Positions 14,924 through 23,187 of a stretch of 58,041 bases of DNA are shown here, piece after piece. This stretch comes from a virus. Position 1 is the first letter of the stretch. Each line of letters starts with the position of its first letter. Both the position numbers and the translations under genes were made by a program. A model generated the notes under the pieces. It made no database searches. It was not told the origin of the DNA and worked only from the letters and a program-made list of their open reading frames with translations. The stretch lies in the IMG/VR virus record IMGVR_UViG_3300045996_002471, positions 1-58,041 of that record. One strand, given 5' to 3'.

Positions 14924-15438
14924 CACGCCACCTTCGGGGTGGTGAGCAGCGGCCAGCGTGCCTTGTCCAGCCGGTCGCGTTGCGCCTGCGGCAGCGGGAA
15001 CAGCGGCCCGCCGAGCCGGTCCAGCCCCGCGGCACGACACCACCAGGCGTCGCAGGCGTTGTCATCAACGAACTCGACGCCCGCGCGCTTGAACGCGGCC
15101 ATCGCCATCGCGGTCTTGTCGCCGTTGCCCTTCCCGGTCGCGTAGGCCTTGAGCGTGGCGGGCGGGATCAGTACGTAAGGCACCTCATGCTCGAGCAGCG
15201 CCGCGCGGACGGCGCCGTGGACCATGCCGGTGATGCCCGCGGACTTGGCGTGTGTGGGCAGGTCTTCGATGACGGCGAGCATGGTGTCCGGGTCGAGTGC
15301 GTCGGCGACGGCTGCGGTGATGTGCAGCAGGCGCCGGTCGCCGTCGGCGAGGCGGGTCTTGACGGTGGTGGTGGTGCCGTCGGCGTACGCGATGCCGGTG
15401 GCGGTGAGGCTGAGGTCGAGACCGATCACGGTGGTCAT
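14923..15438 (-). CDS. RuvC-like Holliday junction resolvase
   Basis: 171 residues. RNase H-fold metal ligands are visible: D8 in V-I-G-L-D-L-S-L-T, E58 in A-V-I-E-D-L, and the C-terminal acidic pair D126/D130 in V-D-D-N-A-C-D-A-W. These cleave four-way junctions with Mg2+. In phages such enzymes resolve recombination intermediates before packaging, which fits the RecT and exonuclease genes farther upstream. No start ambiguity. Confidence 0.85.
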   Translation of the reverse strand: MTTVIGLDLSLTATGIAYADGTTTTVKTRLADGDRRLLHITAAVADALDPDTMLAVIEDLPTHAKSAGITGMVHGAVRAALLEHEVPYVLIPPATLKAYATGKGNGDKTAMAMAAFKRAGVEFVDDNACDAWWCRAAGLDRLGGPLFPLPQAQRDRLDKARWPLLTTPKVA

Positions 15439-15635
15439 GCGGCGTCGCCTTGGTCGGTGATAAAGAAGGTGGCGTCACAGTCGCCGTCGCACGACCAGAG
15501 GTCTCCGGGGCTGGAGACTCCGCCTTGCCTACCGAGCCAGAACCACCGCAGCGACTCACACCCGGGGTCGTGGGTGTCCCACTTGGCTCGCACGCTCGGC
15601 AGCAGCGTGTCGTAGCACCACGGCTTGGCGGTCAC
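15435..15635 (-). CDS. Small Cys/Trp-rich protein
   Basis: 66 residues from GTG 15635. Four Cys (C7, C26, C49, C53), including a C-D-G-D-C pair, suggest metal binding. Overlaps its neighbours by 4 nt on both sides. Function unknown. Confidence 0.58.
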   Translation of the reverse strand: MTAKPWCYDTLLPSVRAKWDTHDPGCESLRWFWLGRQGGVSSPGDLWSCDGDCDATFFITDQGDAA

Positions 15636-15928
15636 TGGTTCCCGCCTTCCTGGGAGACGGGAGCCGACCGGGGGTGCCGGATCTCGTCGGCCGCGTCGAT
15701 GTACTTCAACCGGGCGAGCCCGAGCCCGATTGTCTGGGCGGCCTTGGCCTTCCGGTCCAGGGACCCGGCGTTGATCCGCTGCTTCCACGCGTCGAGGTCA
15801 TCGGTGAGGACGTCGAGGACGGCGGCTACGACCTTCCGCGCAGCCTCATCGGTGTGGCGGTCGTCCGGGGTGTGCTCGACCAGGGGCAGCGCGGCGGCTG
15901 CGATGAGACGTTCGGTGAAGGCGCTCAC
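15632..15928 (-). CDS. Hypothetical protein, paralogue of the 20643 gene
   Basis: 98 residues from GTG 15928 (GAGGAG upstream). The N-terminal L-P-L-V-E-H-T-P-D-D-R-H-T then A-A-R-K-V-V-A-A-V-L-D matches the N-terminus of the gene at 20643-21137, so the two share a small helical domain. The rest is helical. Function unknown. Confidence 0.6.
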   Translation of the reverse strand: MSAFTERLIAAAALPLVEHTPDDRHTDEAARKVVAAVLDVLTDDLDAWKQRINAGSLDRKAKAAQTIGLGLARLKYIDAADEIRHPRSAPVSQEGGNQ

Positions 15929-15929
15929 G

Positions 15930-17333
15930 TCACTCCTCCTCGTGTCGGATGGGGGCGACTCGATCGGGGCGGAGGGTGTCGGCCTGGTGCTGGTCCGCGT
16001 CATCCTGTGCGTCGCCCTTGTCGGCGTAGTCGCCCAGCCATCCGCAGCCGGACTGGCATGTGACCCGGTGCCACTCCAGCGACAAGGGCTTGATGTCGGC
16101 TCGGTGACCTCCCTCGTTCGGGGTTGCGGCGTCCTCGCTTGCTCCAAGAGTTGGAGCAACTTGGAGATCACTTGGAGTTGGGGTTGCGGCGTCCTCGCGT
16201 GCGGCCGGGGCGTCCGTGTTGATTTGGCCGTGCGCATTTGACGATTTGGTCGGCCCCGCCGGGGCCTGCGGCGCGGCGGGCACCACTCGCCACGTCGAGC
16301 GGGTCACCGTGCGGACCGCGATTCCCGAGCCGAGGTCGGAGCGGTACCACTGGAGGTTCTCGCGGGCGTCGTCCTCGTCGTCGTACGACTCGATCCCCGC
16401 CGCGTTGTAGGGATCCGGCCCGCCGTACCAGACGGCCCACTCCTCGTTGGTGCTGGCCGCTGCTGCGGGTGCCGGGCCCGTAGTGCGAGTGGCCCCGAGG
16501 CGCTGGACCAACTCCTCGGCGATGCCCTCCACGTTCACCCAGTGGTCGATGCACCCGCCGGGGTCGCTCTGGCTGTCCTCGGTGGCCACGAACACCGGCA
16601 TGGTGCCGTCGTCCGGGTCGACGACACCGAGGTCGCGAAGCTTGTCCGCCAGCCGCTCCGCTGCGTCGTCGGGGATGGTGTCGACGGCGGGAGCCGCCAG
16701 CCACCGGCGGACCAGCCCCATCACCGCGTGCGCTTGGCCGTGCTCGGTGTCGTCGGCGTCCTGCCGGCGGCCACGCAGTTCGATCCAGTAGTCCGACAGG
16801 CACTGGGCTACCTGTCTGGTCGCGTCGTCGGGGATGGGGCGGGCACCGGCACGCAGGCCCTGTTCGATCAGCTCGTTCCGAATCGCCTCGCGGGTCGACA
16901 CCGACTCGCCGTCGAACAGGTGACCGGCCAGCGCCCGCTTCAGGGTCGCAATGGTCTCCAGCGCGGTCATGTTCGCCGCGACCGCACTGCGCCAGTTCGA
17001 CTGCGACTGCCGGTCGGCGTTCCGGTACGCGTCCCGCTCGGTGCTGAGTCGTTCGACCTGGCGGCGCAGGCGCTCGATCTCGTCCCACCGCTCATCGGCG
17101 CGACGGCCTATCGCACGCCAGTCCTGGCGGGCTTGGTCGAGGTCGGCGCGCAACCCCGCCAGCACGGGGGCGTAGACCACCCTGGAGACCAGTTCGGCGT
17201 AGAAGTCGGCCGCCTCGTCGTCCAAGGCGTCGACGTCGCGCGGCAGTGGGCGGTGGCGGTACAGGATCGCCGCCGCCTGCTGTCGCAGTGCTTCGGTGTC
17301 GGGGGCGGGCGTCACGGGCTCGGGGGTGGTCAT
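15930..17333 (-). CDS. Large coiled-coil hypothetical protein
   Basis: 467 residues from ATG 17333. The N-terminal half (about 30-140) is a long helical coiled coil. The middle (about 160-235) is helical. The C-terminus contains a W-Y-G-G-P-D-P-Y-N-A beta domain with an acidic D-D-E-D-D turn, and a low-complexity region with a duplicated E-D-A-A-T-P motif. That duplication is encoded by a 19-bp direct repeat about 62 bp apart near 16119 and 16181. The tail ends with a C-x(3)-C pair. No family recognised. Confidence 0.6.
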   Translation of the reverse strand: MTTPEPVTPAPDTEALRQQAAAILYRHRPLPRDVDALDDEAADFYAELVSRVVYAPVLAGLRADLDQARQDWRAIGRRADERWDEIERLRRQVERLSTERDAYRNADRQSQSNWRSAVAANMTALETIATLKRALAGHLFDGESVSTREAIRNELIEQGLRAGARPIPDDATRQVAQCLSDYWIELRGRRQDADDTEHGQAHAVMGLVRRWLAAPAVDTIPDDAAERLADKLRDLGVVDPDDGTMPVFVATEDSQSDPGGCIDHWVNVEGIAEELVQRLGATRTTGPAPAAAASTNEEWAVWYGGPDPYNAAGIESYDDEDDARENLQWYRSDLGSGIAVRTVTRSTWRVVPAAPQAPAGPTKSSNAHGQINTDAPAAREDAATPTPSDLQVAPTLGASEDAATPNEGGHRADIKPLSLEWHRVTCQSGCGWLGDYADKGDAQDDADQHQADTLRPDRVAPIRHEEE

Positions 17334-17740
17334 GAGAACTCCATCTGGAAGTGCATGACGGGCATGGCGTTCGGAGCGTCCGGGGCGCAGTCCTCGACCA
17401 CCCACGAGTAGGTGTCGTTGCACGGCGGCAAGCCCCAGTGCTCGCAGTTGTCGCACTCGTGGTCGTCCGCGTCGTGATCCACACAGCCGCAGTGGTTGAA
17501 CGCCTGCGCCCAGGTGGAACGGACATGGCCGATCACCGCCGCCCTGTCACCCATCGAGCGCGCGAGGGCGTTCAGCGCCGCGAGCGCCCGGCGGTGGTCA
17601 GCGGTGAACGCGATGTAGTCGCTCTCGGGCTCCTCCCCCAGCCAGCTCACCTTGACGCCGTAGAACTCGGCGTAGGTGTCGACCTTGTCCAGCGGGAGGG
17701 TCGCGCCGCTGCCCGTGGGGTCCGGGGTGAAGGTGCTCAC
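17330..17740 (-). CDS. Cys-rich hypothetical protein
   Basis: 136 residues from GTG 17740. Residues about 84-108 hold C-G-C-V-D-H-D, then C-D-N-C-E-H-W-G and C-N, a plausible zinc site. The N-terminal half is a mixed helix/strand domain. Overlaps neighbours by 4 nt. Confidence 0.6.
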   Translation of the reverse strand: MSTFTPDPTGSGATLPLDKVDTYAEFYGVKVSWLGEEPESDYIAFTADHRRALAALNALARSMGDRAAVIGHVRSTWAQAFNHCGCVDHDADDHECDNCEHWGLPPCNDTYSWVVEDCAPDAPNAMPVMHFQMEFS

Positions 17741-18108
17741 CGGTCGCCTCCCATCCCGAGCGCGTCGGCCACGGTGTAGCCGTTGACGATCAGGGTCGGG
17801 GCGATCCGCTTCGCCAGGGCGAGTGCGGTGTCCAGGTCGAAGCGGTGCTTGGCGGCCCACGCCTCGAAGTCCTCCAGCGGGAGACGCGGCTCGATCTGGT
17901 CACCGTTGGCGTCACAGATCTCGCCGTTCACGCGGACGACCCATCGGTTCGGCTCGCGCTCGAACACGTACACCACGAAGTGGCGGTAGTTGCGGTGCTC
18001 GCGCGGCAGGCACGACACGCGGTACTCGCCTACGGTCGCGGCGGGCTCAGGCACCGGAGTGCCGGGGGCCATCGGCTGAGCCGGCTCAGGGGCGGGGGTG
18101 GTGGTCAC
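17737..18108 (-). CDS. Hypothetical protein
   Basis: 123 residues. Pro-rich first 25 residues, then a strand-rich core (F-V-V-Y-V-F-E-R-E-P-N-R-W-V-V-R-V-N-G) and a helical C-terminus. No known motif. Overlaps neighbours by 4 nt. Confidence 0.58.
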   Translation of the reverse strand: MTTTPAPEPAQPMAPGTPVPEPAATVGEYRVSCLPREHRNYRHFVVYVFEREPNRWVVRVNGEICDANGDQIEPRLPLEDFEAWAAKHRFDLDTALALAKRIAPTLIVNGYTVADALGMGGDR

Positions 18109-18365
18109 TGGGCACCGCCGGCGGGCTTATTGGCGCGCAGTTCGCGGCCGACGTTGAGCACGTGCGCGGCCAGCCTCGGCGGCAGCCCTTCGGCGACGTG
18201 CATGATCCGAAGGTGCTTGAGCAGGCACGCCACCGCAGGCGGGAGCTGGTCGTCGGCGTGCTGCTGGATCTCGGTCAGCGCCTCGTTCAGGGTGATGGGG
18301 TTGGCCTCGGCGCGCTCCCTGGCGAGCGCCATGGCGGCGACGATGAGCGGGTCGGTGTCGGTCAT
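18105..18365 (-). CDS. Small helical hypothetical protein
   Basis: 86 residues, all-helical, with no catalytic motif. It sits directly downstream of the methyltransferase remnant (10 bp gap) with GGAGACACCC before its ATG. Confidence 0.58.
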   Translation of the reverse strand: MTDTDPLIVAAMALARERAEANPITLNEALTEIQQHADDQLPPAVACLLKHLRIMHVAEGLPPRLAAHVLNVGRELRANKPAGGAQ

Positions 18366-18375
18366 GGGTGTCTCC

Positions 18376-19097
18376 TCAGGCCGCGGCGGCGGCGTGCAGG
18401 TGGGCGAGCAGGGCGGCGCCGATGTGCTCGGCGTAGAGCGGAGGGATCGCTTCCGAGAGGCCGTTCCCGGTCATCCAGTCGATGCCCATCGCCTCCGGGC
18501 CCACGTACGTGCCGATGTCCCCAGTCACGGAGGCGTGATAGCCCTGGTTCCACAGCTCGCGGCGCCGGCTGTGTGCGGTCCGGACCACGTGCTTGGGGTG
18601 CGCGGGGGCTACGAGCGAGAGGCCGGGCGAGGGTTCGAACCTGCGGTGCCGGTAGGTGCGCAGGCCGAACATCCCGCCGCACAGAACGATGGAGCGCTCC
18701 TTGTCGAGCGGGGCTTCCATCACGTTCTCGATGACCCACGGCATGTCGTAGGTCGACATCAGCTCACGGCCGGGGGTGACCAGGTCGGGCTTGTCCGACC
18801 AGAGCGTGCCTTTCTTGAACCCCTGGCAGGGCCACGAGGCGTGCACGGCGTCGAAGGACTCGACGAACGTCCGGTCGCGCAGTACCTCCATGGCGTCCGC
18901 CTGGATGAACACGCCTCCGCGGTGGCGGGCTGCGGCTCGATGTCGACGGCGGTCACGTCGAACCCGGCCCGGCGGTATCCCTCGGAGGCGCCGCCCTGCT
19001 TGGAGCAGAGGTCCAGCAGGCGGGGCCGGGTCAACCGCGGCGGGTTGGGGTGTGGCTGTCTGCCTCCGGGCAGTCGGGGCTCCGTGGGTGCCGTCAT
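18376..19097 (-). pseudogene. C5-cytosine DNA methyltransferase, frameshifted
   Basis: Starts at ATG 19097 (ATGA overlap with the DGQHR gene). The first frame encodes motif I, L-L-D-L-C-S-K-Q-G-G-A, and F-D-V-T-A-V-D-I. The remainder reads in another frame: motif IV with the catalytic P-C-Q (W-P-C-Q-G-F), motif VI E-N-V (W-V-I-E-N-V) and motif VIII R-H-R-R-F. Adding one base near 18926-18930 joins the halves into about 240 residues, a typical compact phage methylase without an obvious large recognition domain. Either inactivated or a sequencing error. If intact it would methylate cytosine to protect phage DNA. Confidence 0.8.
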
Positions 19098-20215
19098 GAC
19101 GCGACCCGCTCGGCGCGGAAGTTGGGCAACTGGCGCACAAGGTGTTCTTTGAGCAGGTGCACGTCCTGCGGGGTGTTCTGGATGCCGTCCCAGCGGCGGC
19201 GCTCCTCGTCGATGACCCATGTGCGGCCGGCGGTCCAGGCGCAGTAGGCGGCCAGGGTGTTCAGCTGGACACGCAGCCGGTCGCGATCGATGCCAGCGGC
19301 GGGGGTGTCCTCGGTGATGTGGTCCATGACGAAGCCGAGGGCTTGGATTCCGGCGCCGTGGGTGAGCCGGGACTTGCGGGGCGGGAGTTCCCACTGGTCG
19401 GCCCATACCTCGGCGACCGCCGACCAGAAGGCGTCGAGGTGCGCGGTGATTGCGTCGAGGTCGCCCATGCCGGTGGCGGGGTCCCGGTACTGGTAGAGGG
19501 CTCCGTCGGTGAGGCTGTTGCGGATCATGCGCAGGACGGCGGTGCCGGTGATGTAGCCGTCCGGGCAGGTGGTGGTGCGGATGCGGCCGGCGAACGCGTG
19601 GCTGGCGGTGTTGAGCCGTGCCACGACCGCCGCGGGCAGGCGCCGGGCGGCCATCGCGGGGGGCAGGGTGGCGTCGACACCGGGCAGCAGCTCGTTGACC
19701 AGTCCGGCCGGGAGCGGCTTGGTGTTGTTCACCAGCAGGAACTGTGAGCGCTGCTCCTCCTCGGATTCCGCGGTGAACCCGACCACGGCGACCGCGAACG
19801 GGCCGGTCAGGGACGCGTCGCGCAGGGCGGCGGCGCGCTGCTGGCCGTCGACGATCCACGCGGGGCGTTCGTGTTCGGGCTGGTCGGAGTCGACCGGGAT
19901 GACCAGCTCGCCCGGGACGGCATAGTCGACGGGGCTGGGCACCAGCAGCGGTTCGAACCGGACGCGTTGGTCGAAGGCGACGACGATCGCGTTGGGCAGC
20001 ATGGCGCCGTGGCGTTCGAGGTAGCGGCGGATCCCGCGGATGTGGGCGAGGGCCTCCGGGCGCTGGTAGCCGCGGAGTTCCTGGTCGGTGTCGCGGTGGA
20101 CGCGGGACACAGCGGCGAAGGTGTGCAGCTGGGGGCCGTCGACGGCGAAACTGACGACCCGGCGGCCGCCTTGGACGAGTTGGAGCGCGGGGAGGCGGAG
20201 GACGTGTGCGGTCAT
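19094..20215 (-). CDS. DGQHR-domain protein (DndB-like)
   Basis: 373 residues. The signature I-V-D-G-Q-Q-R (about 121-127) followed by helices, and a later F-L-L-V-N-N-T-K-P-L-P segment, match the DGQHR/DndB group. DndB is the regulatory ATP-binding member of DNA phosphorothioation systems, and relatives occur with 7-deazaguanine DNA modification. No other dnd or dpd genes are in the window, so it is an orphan. Its start overlaps the following methyltransferase by 4 nt, suggesting a joint DNA-modification or defence-evasion role. Confidence 0.75.
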   Translation of the reverse strand: MTAHVLRLPALQLVQGGRRVVSFAVDGPQLHTFAAVSRVHRDTDQELRGYQRPEALAHIRGIRRYLERHGAMLPNAIVVAFDQRVRFEPLLVPSPVDYAVPGELVIPVDSDQPEHERPAWIVDGQQRAAALRDASLTGPFAVAVVGFTAESEEEQRSQFLLVNNTKPLPAGLVNELLPGVDATLPPAMAARRLPAAVVARLNTASHAFAGRIRTTTCPDGYITGTAVLRMIRNSLTDGALYQYRDPATGMGDLDAITAHLDAFWSAVAEVWADQWELPPRKSRLTHGAGIQALGFVMDHITEDTPAAGIDRDRLRVQLNTLAAYCAWTAGRTWVIDEERRRWDGIQNTPQDVHLLKEHLVRQLPNFRAERVAS

Positions 20216-20646
20216 GCTGCGCTCCGGTCAGCGGTCGGACGGCGGTCGTGGACTGTTACCTCGGGGGCGTCGACGGCCGGGCCGGGACGCCTGTCGGTGC
20301 GTCCCACCCACCACAGGGCTCGGTCGACGGTGTCGTTGCCCAGGTGCTCGCGCGCCCAGAGCTCGACGTCGTCCGGGACGTGGAGAAGTAGCTCTCCGAG
20401 GACGTCGTTGGGGATCCGACTTGCGATCGTGCGACGCCAGTGGGCGGGTGGGCGCAGTTCACGCTCGGGTTGGTGGCGACGCTTCCGTGCCCGCCGCTCG
20501 GCGTCGTAGACGCGATGGGCCTCGACGCAGGCCTGACAGCGGTCCATCTCACCGCTGGCCCAAAGCTTGACGTGCCCCCGTGCGACATGCCGGGCGTAGC
20601 CACGATTGGTGCCGTGCTTGATCGGCGTGCGCTCGCGGGCTGTCAT
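20212..20646 (-). CDS. Small basic zinc-knuckle protein
   Basis: 144 residues from ATG 20646. H-G-T-N-R-G-Y-A-R-H followed by D-R-C-Q-A-C-V-E-A-H and a basic helix (A-E-R-R-A-R-K-R-R-H) recurs in small actinophage proteins and suggests a C2H2-like metal site. The C-terminus is helical and Arg-rich. Probably nucleic-acid binding. Confidence 0.6.
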   Translation of the reverse strand: MTARERTPIKHGTNRGYARHVARGHVKLWASGEMDRCQACVEAHRVYDAERRARKRRHQPERELRPPAHWRRTIASRIPNDVLGELLLHVPDDVELWAREHLGNDTVDRALWWVGRTDRRPGPAVDAPEVTVHDRRPTADRSAA

Positions 20647-21137
20647 GACGTGCCCTCCGGGGTGACGACCTCGGACAGGACCCCGCCGCCCACGTCGGAC
20701 CAGGGGAGCTCTGACCACGCCTTGCCGGGTGACCACGGGGTGACGCCGTAGTCCTTGCCCTCGACTCGGGTCCACACCCAGCCGTTCACGGTCCGGGCGA
20801 TGCGGTCACCCTCGGCGTCTTCGAGCAGGTCGTAGCCGACCGGCGGCTCGGCGTCCCCTTCACGCCACTCGCGGGGTGCGGGGGGGGGCTCGGACCGGTC
20901 CTCACCCGACACGAGGTCGGCGGCGATCTCGTTCACGACCTCGCGAACGTCGCGGATCTGGCGGGCGACGTCGGCACTGGCGGTGCGGGTGAGCTGGTCG
21001 AGTACGGCGAGCACGACCTTGCGGGCGGCCGGACCGGTGTGGTCGTCGCCGGGTGTGTGCGGCACGAGGGCGAGTTCGGCGGCCAGTAGCAGGCGTTGGG
21101 CGAGCGGCATCGTGATCGGAATCTGGTTCGCGCTCAC
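20643..21137 (-). CDS. Hypothetical protein, two-domain
   Basis: 164 residues. The N-terminal helical domain (about 10-50) is shared with 15632-15928. The C-terminal half has a Trp-rich beta motif (V-G-Y-D-L-L-E-D-A-E, then R-T-V-N-G-W-V-W). A Pro/Glu linker joins them. Function unknown. Confidence 0.6.
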   Translation of the reverse strand: MSANQIPITMPLAQRLLLAAELALVPHTPGDDHTGPAARKVVLAVLDQLTRTASADVARQIRDVREVVNEIAADLVSGEDRSEPPPAPREWREGDAEPPVGYDLLEDAEGDRIARTVNGWVWTRVEGKDYGVTPWSPGKAWSELPWSDVGGGVLSEVVTPEGTS

Positions 21138-21502
21138 TGCTCACCTCGCAGGGAGGCGGCGTGCTTGCGGGCGGCGCCGATCAGCTCGGCCAGTGACGTC
21201 CCGGCGTCGGCGGACCGGACGTGGACGCCGTCGTCGTCCTCGTTCGGGTAGTACGTCAGCGCGGGGTAGCCGTCGTCGTTGGTCATGTAGAAGCCCGCGA
21301 AGTCCTCGTTCGCCTTGGCGGTGTTCAGGACCGGGAGGGCGGCGGCCAAGGCGGGCCTGATGACCTGTGCCGCCGCAGCAGCGTCTCGGGTGCCGATCTT
21401 CCGGACCAGCGACTGCCAGTCCTCGGCACCGACCCAGCGGGCGTAGCCGTCCTTGGCCGCGTCCATCACGGCCTCGTCGGGGATGTCGGAGAGGTCAGCC
21501 AC
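21134..21502 (-). CDS. Hypothetical protein
   Basis: 122 residues from GTG 21502, 8 nt inside the end of the HNH gene. N-terminal helical region, then a strand-rich section (F-Y-M-T-N-D-D-G-Y-P-A-L-T-Y-Y-P-N-E-D-D-D-G-V) and a helical tail. No family recognised. Confidence 0.58.
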   Translation of the reverse strand: MADLSDIPDEAVMDAAKDGYARWVGAEDWQSLVRKIGTRDAAAAAQVIRPALAAALPVLNTAKANEDFAGFYMTNDDGYPALTYYPNEDDDGVHVRSADAGTSLAELIGAARKHAASLRGEQ

Positions 21503-21998
21503 GGGAGAGTCCCTTCCTGGCGGCGGCGGGAAGACGGCTGGGGTAAGTCCGTCTGCACGTGACGCACTCGCGGTGACGTGGCCGTGACGGACGTCGGTAG
21601 GTGTTGGACTCATCGAATGGGTGCCCGTTCACGCAAGTGGTTTTGCGGACCTCTTGGTGTGTCCGATGACGAACAGCGTCCAGGCGGTTCTCGCTCGCCG
21701 TACCCCACGCCAGGTTGTCGGCGCAGTTGTTCAAGCTGTCGCCGTCCAAGTGGCGAACTTCCAGGTCCGATCGGTCCGGCACGCCGTGGAAAGCAAGGGC
21801 AACGATCCTGTGGACGGACATCACGCGGCGCACACCCGGCTTGCTAAGCACTGCGTGGCGGTAACAGCCCCGGCTTCGCGTGATCGATCCGCGCAGATGC
21901 CTTTGCGTGTCACAGCGACGGATTGCGCCCCAAGTGCTCGTCTCGTAGATCCCCTCCCATCCAGGGAGGGGCATCCATACAGGTTCGTACGAGTTCAT
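21495..21998 (-). CDS. NUMOD4/HNH endonuclease
   Basis: 167 residues. The N-terminal NUMOD4-type segment (W-M-P-L-P-G-W-E-G-I-Y-E-T-S, about 8-21) precedes an HNH core (V-H-R-I-V-A-L-A-F, then V-R-H-L-D-G-D-S-L-N-N-C then N-L-A-W, about 62-99) and a C-terminal zinc knuckle (C-V-N-G-H, C-V-T-C). This is the free-standing homing endonuclease type that cuts cognate phage genomes lacking it. It overlaps the next gene by 8 nt, so its insertion did not leave a gap. Confidence 0.85.
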   Translation of the reverse strand: MNSYEPVWMPLPGWEGIYETSTWGAIRRCDTQRHLRGSITRSRGCYRHAVLSKPGVRRVMSVHRIVALAFHGVPDRSDLEVRHLDGDSLNNCADNLAWGTASENRLDAVRHRTHQEVRKTTCVNGHPFDESNTYRRPSRPRHRECVTCRRTYPSRLPAAARKGLSRG

Positions 21999-22000
21999 TG

Positions 22001-22408
22001 TCAGCCCTTCGGGGTGGAGTCGGAGACGGGCGGCTGGTCTGCCTCCGTGGTGGTCCCCTCAACCGGAGAGGAGGGGGCGGGGTCGACTTCCCACGCGCCG
22101 TCGTAGACGCGGTTCGCCACCAACGCCATGCGCTGCGCGAGCGGGTAGCACTCCTCGCACTCACCCGGCTCGTCGCAGCCGCCGTTGTCGTGCAGCCACT
22201 GCGCCAGCTTGAGAACCAGGTCCGGGTCGAGTCGGGCGATGGTGTCCTGGTCTCGCTTGGCGTTGCGCTCCTGGACGCTGCGGATGGCCGCCGCGACCGC
22301 CTTGGCCTCTGGCAGCCACGCATCCGTCTCGGTGAGCCTGCTTCCGGCCGGCGCGTGGGGGCGGTAGCTGTCGGCGATCGCCTTGGCGACGAAGGTCTCG
22401 GTGCTCAC
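22001..22408 (-). CDS. Hypothetical protein with Cys cluster
   Basis: 135 residues from GTG 22408. Helical first half. A central G-G-C-D-E-P-G-E-C-E-E-C-Y (about 76-88) looks like a metal-binding loop, followed by a helix and a Pro/Ser-rich tail. Function unknown. Confidence 0.6.
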   Translation of the reverse strand: MSTETFVAKAIADSYRPHAPAGSRLTETDAWLPEAKAVAAAIRSVQERNAKRDQDTIARLDPDLVLKLAQWLHDNGGCDEPGECEECYPLAQRMALVANRVYDGAWEVDPAPSSPVEGTTTEADQPPVSDSTPKG

Positions 22409-22527
22409 TTCTCGGTCCCTTCGGGGCTGTCGGAGGTGTCGATGCGGGACAGGGCGGCGGCGCGGCGCTCGGAGAACGTGAGGTTGGTGGCGGTCACGTC
22501 TGGGTCCTCTCGGGGATTGGGGCTCAT
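22405..22527 (-). CDS. 40-residue small protein
   Basis: ATG 22527 to TGA 22405. It begins M-S-P-N-P-R-E-D and contains a basic helix F-S-E-R-R-A-A-A-L-S-R-I. Both ends overlap neighbours by exactly 4 nt (ATGA and GTGA), the same coupling used throughout this operon, which is the main evidence that it is real. Function unknown. Confidence 0.55.
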   Translation of the reverse strand: MSPNPREDPDVTATNLTFSERRAAALSRIDTSDSPEGTEK

Positions 22528-22760
22528 CGCGCGCTCAGCTCCTCGGGGTTGACGTGGATGACCGTGTTGCCGAGCGCGCTGGCGACGCGGATCTCGATGT
22601 GGTCGGACGTCACCCGCTCCACAAGGGCGTCACGGGGCTTGCCGTGGATGTCCGTCCAGACGGCAAGGTCACCCTTGTCGTACGGGCCGAACCCCGGTCG
22701 GCGGGCGGCTTTGCTGGCGCGGATGTCCCGCAAGAACTCGGCGATCGGGCCGGAGGTCAC
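22524..22760 (-). CDS. Small SH3-like beta protein
   Basis: 78 residues. Strand pattern D-L-A-V-W-T-D, A-L-V-E-R-V, H-I-E-I-R-V, T-V-I-H-V-N-P-E-E-L suggests a small beta-barrel of the kind found in phage accessory proteins. Overlaps neighbours by 4 nt. Confidence 0.6.
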   Translation of the reverse strand: MTSGPIAEFLRDIRASKAARRPGFGPYDKGDLAVWTDIHGKPRDALVERVTSDHIEIRVASALGNTVIHVNPEELSAR

Positions 22761-22927
22761 GACTGCTCCCCGCGGGCGGTGATGTAGGTGCGGATGCGGT
22801 CGATCTCGCGGTCGAGGTAGTCCAGGGCGTTGAGGGCGTGGGCATGTCCGGTGTCGGTGTCGAGGTCGGCGCGAGCCAGGTCGTGGAGGGCGTCCTCAAG
22901 CGACGCGGTGGAGGTCGTTGTGGTCAT
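22757..22927 (-). CDS. 56-residue helical protein
   Basis: ATG 22927. Almost entirely helical and acidic (L-E-D-A-L-H-D-L-A-R-A-D, then L-D-Y-L-D-R-E-I-D-R-I). Overlaps neighbours by 4 nt. Function unknown. Confidence 0.55.
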   Translation of the reverse strand: MTTTTSTASLEDALHDLARADLDTDTGHAHALNALDYLDREIDRIRTYITARGEQS

Positions 22928-23187
22928 CGGTTCTCTCCGAGGTCGTCGCGGTCGTTGTCGCGGTTGGGGTTGCGGAGTTCCTCGCGGAAGATCCGGGCCT
23001 CGACCTCGGCTGCCCTTCGCAGGGCGCGGCGGGCCAACGTCCACGCCATCGGGGCGGCGGCGCAGGCGGCGTAGACGAGGGACCAGCCAGCCGGTTGGCC
23101 GGTGGCGAGCGCGGTGGCCAGCACCGCGGCGGGCAGGACGACCAGACCGGCCAAGGCCGTGAGCCGACGGGCGGTGGTGGTGCGCAT
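22924..23187 (-). CDS. Small two-helix membrane protein
   Basis: 87 residues from ATG 23187 (GGAGGAAGTCCTG upstream). Hydrophobic segments at about 9-28 and 33-50, then a charged tail (N-P-N-R-D-N-D-R-D-D). A membrane accessory protein; no family recognised. Confidence 0.6.
   Translation of the reverse strand: MRTTTARRLTALAGLVVLPAAVLATALATGQPAGWSLVYAACAAAPMAWTLARRALRRAAEVEARIFREELRNPNRDNDRDDLGENR

Noticed and set aside
19097-19859. Reading the methyltransferase N-terminus as part of a long upstream protein
   Set aside because: The upstream frame is a shadow of the DGQHR gene; the ATG at 19097 overlaps its stop and starts the recognisable methylase sequence.
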